Positions 1 to 4,180 of a stretch of DNA of 5,165 nucleotides are shown piece by piece (the stretch's first letter is position 1; the number at the start of each line of letters is the position of its first letter). The DNA is taken from NCBI GenBank assembly GCA_021286965.1, contig JAJTBK010000469.1, positions 1-5,165 on the forward strand, given 5' to 3'. The notes below the pieces were generated by a model. It was given only the letters and a program-made list of their open reading frames with translations. It was not told the DNA's origin and did not search any database. The translations under genes were made by a program, and so were the position numbers. The DNA comes from Comamonadaceae bacterium. GTDB lineage: Bacteria; Pseudomonadota; Gammaproteobacteria; Burkholderiales; Burkholderiaceae_C.

Positions 1-1
1 C

Positions 2-1525
2 TTGGCGGGACTGGCGCCGCAGGCGTTTGGCGCCGCCATGCAGGCGCTGCTCGCGCCCGTGGTGCGCAGCACCGGCTGGCTGTACCTGCTGGTGGTGTTC
101 ATGGTGCTGGCGTTTTTGCTCTACCTGGCGTTCGGCCGCCTGGGGCGGCTGCGCATTGGCGGCGAGGATGCCGAGCCCGCGTTCTCGCACCGCAGCTGGC
201 TGGCCATGCTCTTTGCCACCGGCATGGGCATCGGCCTGGTGTTCTGGGGCGCAGCCGAGCCGATCTCGCACTACGCCAAGCCGCCCGAGGGGCTGACGGC
301 GGCCACGCCCGAGGCTGCGCGTGCGGCCATGCGCTACGCTTTTTTCCACTGGGGCCTGCATCCCTGGGCGATTTACGCCCTGATGGGCCTGGCCATGGCC
401 TGGTTCCAGTACAACCGGGGTGGGCGCGGGCTGGTCAGCGACATGCTCGAACCCGTCATTGGCGCGCGCCACCGGGGGCCTTGGGGGCATGTGGTGAACA
501 TTGCCGCCGTCGTCGCCACCGCCATTGGCGTGGCCACGACGCTGGGCTTTGGCACCATCCAGATCGCCGCCGGACTGGAACGCGTACTCGGCCTGCACGC
601 GGGCGTGCCGCTGCAGCTGGCCATCATCGGCGTCGCCTTTTGCCTGTACATGGCGTCGAGCGTCAGCGGGGTCGAGCGCGGCATGAAGTGGTTCTCCAAC
701 GCCAACCTGGTGCTGGCCGGCCTGCTGCTGCTGGCGGTGCTGCTGCTCGGGCCCACGGCCTTCATCCTCGACACCTTCACCACCACCCTGGGCAGCTACA
801 TCAACCAGCTGGTGACCATGAGCCTGCGCCTGTCGCCGTTCTCCAACGGCACCTGGGCGTTTGACTGGACGGTGTTTTACTGGGCCTGGTGGATTTCCTG
901 GTCGCCCTTCGTCGGCGCCTTCATTGCCCGCGTCTCGCGCGGGCGCACGGTGCGCGAGTTCGTCGTCGGCGTGGTGCTGGCGCCCAGCCTGCTGGGGTTC
1001 GCGTGGTTCGCGGTGTTTGGCGGTGCGGCGCTGCAGGCGCAGATTTTTGGCCAGGTCGATCTGCTCGCCGCCCTGGCGCAGGGGTACGAGACGGTGCTCT
1101 TCGTGCTGCTCGGCCAGCTGCCCCTGGGCTGGCTGCTGGCGCTGGTGGCGCTCTTGCTGCTGGTGGTGTTCTTCGTCACTTCGGCCGATTCGGCGGTGCT
1201 GGTGCTCGCCAGCATGTCCACCGACGCCGCCGGCGACCCGCCCCTGGCGCGGCGCGTGGTCTGGGGCCTGGCGGTGGCGCTGATCGCGGCCGTGCTGCTG
1301 CTCGCCGGTGGCCTGCAGGCGCTGCAGGGCCTCATCACCCTGGCGGCGCTGCCGTTTGCGCTGCTGCTGGTGCTGGTCATGGTCAGCCTGTACCGCGTGC
1401 TCGATGCGGAAGATCAGCGCCTGCAGCGCCAGGCGCGGCGTGCGCGCCAGCGGGTGCAGGCGTGGATTGAGCGGGAGATGGGGCAGGGCCAGGGGGCTAT
1501 GCCTGACGACGGGCCCAAGCGTTAA
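2..1525 (+). CDS. BCCT-family osmolyte transporter, 5'-truncated by the window edge
   Basis: Secondary transporter of the betaine/choline/carnitine (BCCT) family in the inner membrane, importing a quaternary ammonium compound. The visible 507 residues begin at about TM2 and run through TM12; the N-terminal tail and TM1 lie upstream, so the TTG at position 2 is only an in-frame codon, not the start. Seen: the glycine-rich TM3 motif GMGIG (residues 74-78) followed by FWGAAEP; HWGLHPWAIY (116-125), giving the aromatic-box residues W117, W122 and Y125; and the TM8 hallmark FYWAWWISWSPF (292-303, tryptophans 294, 296, 297, 300). From family knowledge, GMGIG resembles sodium-coupled betaine carriers such as BetP, whereas proton-coupled choline carriers have Asp at the last glycine; sodium/betaine is therefore an inference. 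The C-terminal tail (about 465-492) is Arg-rich and probably helical, as in osmosensing BCCT tails. The TAA stop overlaps the stop of the opposing gene. Exact substrate is unknown. Confidence 0.95.
   Translation: MAGLAPQAFGAAMQALLAPVVRSTGWLYLLVVFMVLAFLLYLAFGRLGRLRIGGEDAEPAFSHRSWLAMLFATGMGIGLVFWGAAEPISHYAKPPEGLTAATPEAARAAMRYAFFHWGLHPWAIYALMGLAMAWFQYNRGGRGLVSDMLEPVIGARHRGPWGHVVNIAAVVATAIGVATTLGFGTIQIAAGLERVLGLHAGVPLQLAIIGVAFCLYMASSVSGVERGMKWFSNANLVLAGLLLLAVLLLGPTAFILDTFTTTLGSYINQLVTMSLRLSPFSNGTWAFDWTVFYWAWWISWSPFVGAFIARVSRGRTVREFVVGVVLAPSLLGFAWFAVFGGAALQAQIFGQVDLLAALAQGYETVLFVLLGQLPLGWLLALVALLLLVVFFVTSADSAVLVLASMSTDAAGDPPLARRVVWGLAVALIAAVLLLAGGLQALQGLITLAALPFALLLVLVMVSLYRVLDAEDQRLQRQARRARQRVQAWIEREMGQGQGAMPDDGPKR
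1522..1525. other. Interlocked convergent stop codons (TTAA)
   Basis: The self-complementary TTAA holds the TAA stop of the transporter (plus strand, 1523-1525) and the TAA stop of the DUF4276 gene (minus strand, 1522-1524). There is no intergenic space, and I see no GC-rich hairpin followed by a T-run on either side, so the two transcripts should run into each other. Confidence 0.9.
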
Positions 1526-2127
1526 TCTGAGGTCTGGGCGTGCTGCGTGTGCAAGCCCATTTCATGCGCAAGTTGGCGAACGCCGGTAATGAATTTGCCG
1601 TAGCTGTGCGAGCGATTGTGCTCAGGCTTGCGCAAATATTGCCCCATGAGCCGGGCTCCTGCGCCTTTTTGGAATTGAGGGACGAGCCGCTCCAATTCCC
1701 GTGAAGGCTTGAGCCAGGCGTCTGGGGCTGCAAATTTTTTGCGCAGGGCAGGGCTGCTGGTTTTGGGTTGTGCAAATGCGGTGGCCACTGCCTCCAAATC
1801 GCCCAGATACCAGGTTTCCAGCTCCTGGCACGCCAGGCGCACCAGGGTATCGGTGCGGCCTGCGGTGGCGCACAGGTGCTTGATTTTTTGCAGTACCTCG
1901 GAGCAATTGGCGCCGTCGTTGTCGCGCACGATCACGAAGCGGTCGCCTGGAAATTGCCAGGCGCTGAGTTTGCGTGGGATGCTGCGATCAAGGTCGGATT
2001 TGCCCTCGTGAGGAATGCACAAAAAATGCTGCCCCGCAATCCACCCAGGGATGAGCCTGGGCAGTAGGCCATCGAGGAGCAGTTTCATGGACGGCTCTTC
2101 CAGCAAAAAAACCAAGCGCCCGCTCAT
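1522..2127 (-). CDS. DUF4276 family protein, TOPRIM-like, partner of the upstream ATPase
   Basis: A 201-residue protein recognised as DUF4276, a family of unproven function usually encoded directly after an AAA ATPase. Seen: a beta strand ending in acidic residues, VFLLEEPSMK (6-15, E10/E11); GKSDL (42-46); VIVRDND (65-71) with a DxD pair D69/D71 and C75 shortly after; the family hallmark ELETWYLGD (102-110); and a C-terminal NRSHSY (171-176) before F179. An early Glu plus a later DxD is the layout of metal-binding TOPRIM nucleases and primases, so a nuclease role is a reasonable inference, not shown. Start choice: ATG at 2127 gives the family's usual N-terminus, lies in a TGATG overlap with the ATPase stop, and has CAGGA 8 nt upstream. 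The frame stays open upstream to 2259, but that part has no family match and lies inside the ATPase gene. No signal peptide or membrane segment; probably cytoplasmic. Confidence 0.88.
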   Translation of the reverse strand: MSGRLVFLLEEPSMKLLLDGLLPRLIPGWIAGQHFLCIPHEGKSDLDRSIPRKLSAWQFPGDRFVIVRDNDGANCSEVLQKIKHLCATAGRTDTLVRLACQELETWYLGDLEAVATAFAQPKTSSPALRKKFAAPDAWLKPSRELERLVPQFQKGAGARLMGQYLRKPEHNRSHSYGKFITGVRQLAHEMGLHTQHAQTSD

Positions 2128-3311
2128 CAGTTCAATCCTGTGAATAGGCCTTGCTTCCAGAGCCAGCCAGGCAAATCCCCGGCTTTGACCAGCGCCTGCA
2201 GATTGGCGCAATCGCCGGCGCGGCTGACCTGTGTGAAGCCGTTTTCTTTGCGCAAACAATAAATTTCTTCGAGCTTGAGAGAGTTCAAGAAATCAGGCGA
2301 ATGTGATGAGATGAAGACTTGTCCGCCCCGCTGCGCGTAGGCGCGGAACTCTTCGGCCAACTCGGGCAGCAGTTCGGGGTAGAGCTGGTTCTCGGGCTCC
2401 TCCACTGCCAGCAGTGGGTAGGGTTGCGGGTCGTTGAGCAGCACCAGGTAGGCAAACATCTTGATCGTCCCGTCCGAGACATGGCGGGCGACAAACGGGT
2501 CTTTGAAGCTGCCATCTTGAAAGCGCAAAACCAAACGCCCGTCTTCGGTTTGCCGTGGCTCTACCAGAGAGATGCCTGGGACGCGGGCCTTCATGGCCTG
2601 CAAAATTTTTGTAAAAGCCTGGGGGTGGTGTTCAAAAAGAAAATTGGCCACCAGGGGAAGGTTGTCACCCCGGGTGGAGAGGTGCTCGGCAAAACCATCT
2701 TCCTGGCTGGGGCGGGCTTCAGAAACGTGGAAGTCCGAGATATGCCAGTTCTCGATCATCAGGCGCAGCGCGCTCGCGGCCTTGAAACGATCGAACTGCC
2801 CCAGGCCCTTGACGGCAAGAATGTCGGGCGCATCCAGCGCCTGCACTTCGCGTGTGAGGTCTTCGTCTTGCTTGGAAAAATCTTCCTCGTTGGTGATCGC
2901 GTAGCCCTGACCTAGCTCGAAATCCAGAAAGTGAAATGGCTTGCCATTGGCACCGCGTTTGTAGCGCAGGATTTCGCGCGCCACCACGGCACGTCCCGTG
3001 GCACTGGGTTTGACGCGCAGTTGGTAGGTCACCAAGCGTTCTTTGCCCGTAATTTCTAGCCGGAACTGCAAGGTCAGCTCAATCGGTTCGTCGGCAAAAC
3101 CACGGCTGGCCAATTCTTTGAAGCCACCGCGCTTGCTCACCGCTTTGCCCACATTCATAGCCAGCGCGTCTTTGAGGAAGGAGAACACATCAAACAAAGT
3201 GGACTTGCCCGTGCCATTGGCGCCGACGAGTACGCACAAACGCGGGATGGCGTTGAGCTTGACGTGCCGAAATAGTCGGTAGTTTTTGATTTCAATGGAC
3301 TCAATTTGCAT
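2127..3311 (-). CDS. AAA_21-type (ABC/SMC-like) ATPase, first gene of a two-gene defence-like operon
   Basis: A 394-residue cytoplasmic ATPase with an ABC/RecF/SMC-type fold. Seen in order: an N-terminal strand-turn motif MQIESIEIKNYRLF; Walker A GANGTGKST (30-38); a long middle insert (about 60-270) with charged, partly helical stretches; a signature-like VSDGT (278-282); Walker B LLAVEEPENQLYP (300-312) with catalytic-type E304/E305; and a switch region VFISSHSPDFLN (332-343) with H337. All nucleotide-binding motifs look intact. Length fits the AAA_21 family. The C-terminal GDLPGWLWKQGLF (378-390) is, from memory, typical of ATPases paired with DUF4276. Start choice: ATG at 3311 is preceded by GGAG 7 nt upstream and begins exactly at the conserved N-terminus; upstream in-frame ATGs at 3341 and 3425 add unconserved residues. 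The stop overlaps the next ATG (TGATG). By analogy with ATPase/TOPRIM pairs such as PARIS, it may sense a trigger and control its partner; that role is inferred. Base composition is less GC-rich than the flanking genes. Confidence 0.92.
   Translation of the reverse strand: MQIESIEIKNYRLFRHVKLNAIPRLCVLVGANGTGKSTLFDVFSFLKDALAMNVGKAVSKRGGFKELASRGFADEPIELTLQFRLEITGKERLVTYQLRVKPSATGRAVVAREILRYKRGANGKPFHFLDFELGQGYAITNEEDFSKQDEDLTREVQALDAPDILAVKGLGQFDRFKAASALRLMIENWHISDFHVSEARPSQEDGFAEHLSTRGDNLPLVANFLFEHHPQAFTKILQAMKARVPGISLVEPRQTEDGRLVLRFQDGSFKDPFVARHVSDGTIKMFAYLVLLNDPQPYPLLAVEEPENQLYPELLPELAEEFRAYAQRGGQVFISSHSPDFLNSLKLEEIYCLRKENGFTQVSRAGDCANLQALVKAGDLPGWLWKQGLFTGLN
2136..2140 (-). promoter_or_regulatory. 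Ribosome binding site of the DUF4276 gene
   Basis: On the minus strand CAGGA ends 8 nt before the ATG at 2127, within the last codons of the ATPase gene. It supports the start at 2127 and, with the TGATG overlap, suggests translational coupling. Confidence 0.65.
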
Positions 3312-3318
3312 ACGCAGG

Positions 3319-3322
3319 CTCC
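3319..3322 (-). promoter_or_regulatory. Ribosome binding site of the ATPase gene
   Basis: On the minus strand GGAG lies 7 nt before the ATG at 3311. It decides the start in favour of 3311 over the in-frame ATGs further upstream. Confidence 0.7.
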
Positions 3323-3418
3323 GGTACGAGGTCGGCTGCATCCATGCCTCGTCGGCAGGCTTGTCAGGTACGAGCGCCATCTTATCGTTTGCCCATGGCG
3401 TTAAAAGTGCAGGTTGGG

Positions 3419-3446
3419 TTGGCACGAAATTCGTGTAACACGAAAT
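3419..3446 (+). promoter_or_regulatory. Possible sigma-70 promoter of vapBC
   Basis: TTGGCA (3419-3424) matches five of six bases of the -35 consensus. At 16 or 17 bp spacing the -10 candidates CGAAAT (3441-3446) and GAAATT (3442-3447) match only three of six. If correct, transcription starts near 3453, almost at the gene start, and both elements fall within or against the palindromes, so a bound repressor would block it. The weak -10 keeps this tentative. Confidence 0.3.
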
Positions 3447-3451
3447 TCGTG
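3423..3451. promoter_or_regulatory. Tandem 13-bp palindromes, likely toxin-antitoxin operator
   Basis: CACGAAATTCGTG is a perfect inverted repeat around a central A and occurs twice, at 3423-3435 and 3439-3451, separated by TAA, with a 16-bp period. The inner halves also form a second palindrome, TTCGTGT-A-ACACGAA (3430-3444). The result is four alternating half-sites about 8 bp apart, ending 13 bp before the vapB ATG at 3465. Ribbon-helix-helix antitoxins typically bind such spaced palindromes cooperatively and repress their own operon, so autoregulation by the VapB-VapC complex is the simplest reading. The site could also influence the divergent ATPase operon, whose start is 112 bp away. 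Confidence 0.8.
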
Positions 3452-3464
3452 TACGATGGCGACC

Positions 3465-3740
3465 ATGAAGAACCTCACCATCACCGTGGACGACGACGTG
3501 CTCGACTGGGCCCGCATCGAGGCGGCGCGCCGGGGCACCAGCGTCTCGCGCATGGTGGGCGATTTCATGGCCGAGATGCGCCAGCGCGAAGATGCGTACG
3601 AGCGCGCCTACCTCGCCTGGCGCACCGACGAGCGCTGCTGGGCGGCGCCAAATGCTATTGATTCAGTAGCTTCTCGCGCTTGTCTGGCAAGGGCTACAGG
3701 CCAAAACCATTCTGAAAACAAAACGCCGGAGGCGGCATGA
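3465..3740 (+). CDS. vapB: Ribbon-helix-helix antitoxin of the PIN toxin, with repeat-derived C-terminus
   Basis: A 91-residue protein whose first 45 or so residues read as a ribbon-helix-helix DNA-binding domain: strand KNLTITVD (2-9), helix DDVLDWARIEAARRG (10-24), turn T25-S26, helix SVSRMVGDFMAEM (26-38), then a charged segment to about residue 60. Paired with a PIN toxin, it should bind and neutralise VapC and repress the operon at the upstream palindromes. Residues 62 to about 84 are encoded by the hairpin repeat at 3650-3718, replacing or extending the region that in such antitoxins normally contacts the toxin; this is unusual and may alter neutralisation. Start choice: ATG at 3465 begins at the conserved MKN; an in-frame ATG at 3456 is possible. 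Neither has a clear Shine-Dalgarno sequence, which suggests a very short or leaderless transcript. The gene overlaps vapC by four bases (ATGA). Family-level assignment is firm; the VapB name rests on the partner. Confidence 0.85.
   Translation: MKNLTITVDDDVLDWARIEAARRGTSVSRMVGDFMAEMRQREDAYERAYLAWRTDERCWAAPNAIDSVASRACLARATGQNHSENKTPEAA
3650..3718 (+). repeat. Interspersed hairpin repeat inside the antitoxin gene (Comamonadaceae-type)
   Basis: A roughly 70-bp, AT-richer segment unlike the coding sequence on both sides. Its core is an imperfect hairpin: GTAGC (3666-3670) pairs with GCTAC (3693-3697), and CTTG (3679-3682) with CAAG (3688-3691) around the loop TCTGG. The whole unit resembles an intergenic repeat that I recall from many Comamonadaceae genomes, with a GCGCTTG core and an AGGCCAAAA tail. 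Only this one copy lies in the window, so the repeat identity comes from recognition and the exact ends are approximate. It stays open in the antitoxin frame and lies just before the vapC ribosome binding site. Confidence 0.6.
3728..3732 (+). promoter_or_regulatory. Ribosome binding site of vapC
   Basis: GGAGG lies 4 nt before the vapC ATG at 3737, inside the end of the antitoxin gene and about 30 nt after the repeat hairpin. It is a strong match at slightly short spacing. Confidence 0.7.
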
Positions 3741-4168
3741 CCCCGGTGTTCGTCGATACCTCGGTGCTGCTGGCGGCAGAGAACAGGGCGGCCGGCGCCG
3801 CACACGCCGCCGCACTCGCCTGGCTCGATGGCCTGTGGCGCACGCGCAGCGGGCGCACCGGCTGCCAGGCGCTGGTCGAGTTCTACGAGCGCAGCACCAG
3901 CGCCTGCCCGCCGCTGCCGCAGGGCGATGCGCGCGCCGCCATCCGCCGCTACCAGAGCTGGAACCCCTGGAAGACGGATGCCGCCACGCTGGAGACGGCC
4001 TGGGCCATCGAGGCGCGCCACCAGCTGCCCTGGGGCGACTGCCTGGCCCTGGCCTGCGCCCAGCACAGTGGCTGCGAGCAGTTGCTACACACCCAATTGC
4101 CCCATGGCGCGCAGTACGCCGGGGTGCAGATCGTGCACCCGGCGCTGCAGGCGCCGCCGGTTTCTTAG
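3737..4168 (+). CDS. vapC: PIN-domain toxin VapC, with an atypical fourth acidic region
   Basis: A 143-residue PIN-domain protein, the usual length for VapC toxins, which are metal-dependent RNases that cleave tRNA or rRNA. Seen: N-terminal FVDTSVLLAA (5-14) with D7; CQALVEFYERS (43-53) with E48; LPWGDCLALACA (97-108) with D101; and the C-terminal LLHTQLPHGAQYAGVQIVHP (116-135). From family knowledge the last segment usually reads LLTEDL or LLSEDL, where the acidic residue completes the metal site; here H118-T119-Q120 occupy that region and no acid is present. D7, E48 and D101 are kept, so activity may be reduced rather than lost; this is an inference. The ATG overlaps the antitoxin stop (ATGA), indicating coupled translation. 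Codon use is as GC-rich as in hisC, unlike the ATPase operon. The stop lies 12 bp before hisC. Confidence 0.9.
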   Translation: MTPVFVDTSVLLAAENRAAGAAHAAALAWLDGLWRTRSGRTGCQALVEFYERSTSACPPLPQGDARAAIRRYQSWNPWKTDAATLETAWAIEARHQLPWGDCLALACAQHSGCEQLLHTQLPHGAQYAGVQIVHPALQAPPVS

Positions 4169-4169
4169 T

Positions 4170-4173
4170 GAGG
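4170..4173 (+). promoter_or_regulatory. Ribosome binding site of hisC
   Basis: GAGG ends 7 nt before the hisC ATG at 4181, in the 12-bp gap after the vapC stop. It supports this start and independent ribosome loading even if the mRNA is shared with vapBC. Confidence 0.7.
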
Positions 4174-4180
4174 TTTTGCC

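Larger units (their letters stand above)
3312..3464. other. Divergent intergenic control region between the ATPase and vapB
   Basis: This 153-bp stretch separates two genes that point away from each other, so it should hold both promoters. It contains the tandem palindromes at 3423-3451 on the vapB side. On the ATPase side there is a 6-bp inverted repeat, CGCCAT (3375-3380) and ATGGCG (3395-3400), and a possible minus-strand -10 element TAAGAT (3384-3379) without a good -35. No small gene or terminator is evident. Confidence 0.6.

Noticed and set aside
2..4. TTG at position 2 as the true transporter start
   Set aside because: TM1 and the N-terminal tail typical of BCCT proteins would be missing; the gene clearly continues upstream of the window.
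2128..2259. N-terminal extension of the DUF4276 frame up to an ATG at 2259
   Set aside because: This part lies inside the ATPase gene in another frame, is unlike the family, and the ATG at 2127 has both the family N-terminus and a ribosome binding site.
2319..2915. A 198-codon plus-strand open frame opposite the ATPase
   Set aside because: It is the complement of conserved ATPase coding sequence, including the Walker B region, and has no family features of its own.
3312..3425. N-terminal extension of the ATPase frame to ATGs at 3341 or 3425
   Set aside because: The GGAG at 3319-3322 and the conserved N-terminus both support 3311; the start at 3425 would fall inside the operator palindromes.
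3414..3464. Upstream start of the antitoxin at 3414
   Set aside because: The extra residues are just a translation of the palindromic operator; the protein fold begins at the MKN of 3465.
3666..3697. Repeat hairpin as an intrinsic terminator between vapB and vapC
   Set aside because: It has an interrupted stem with no T-run after it, and it lies within an open antitoxin frame that is translationally coupled to vapC.
3608..4066. A 152-codon minus-strand open frame opposite the toxin-antitoxin pair
   Set aside because: It is antisense to vapB and vapC, with no motif or ribosome binding site supporting it.
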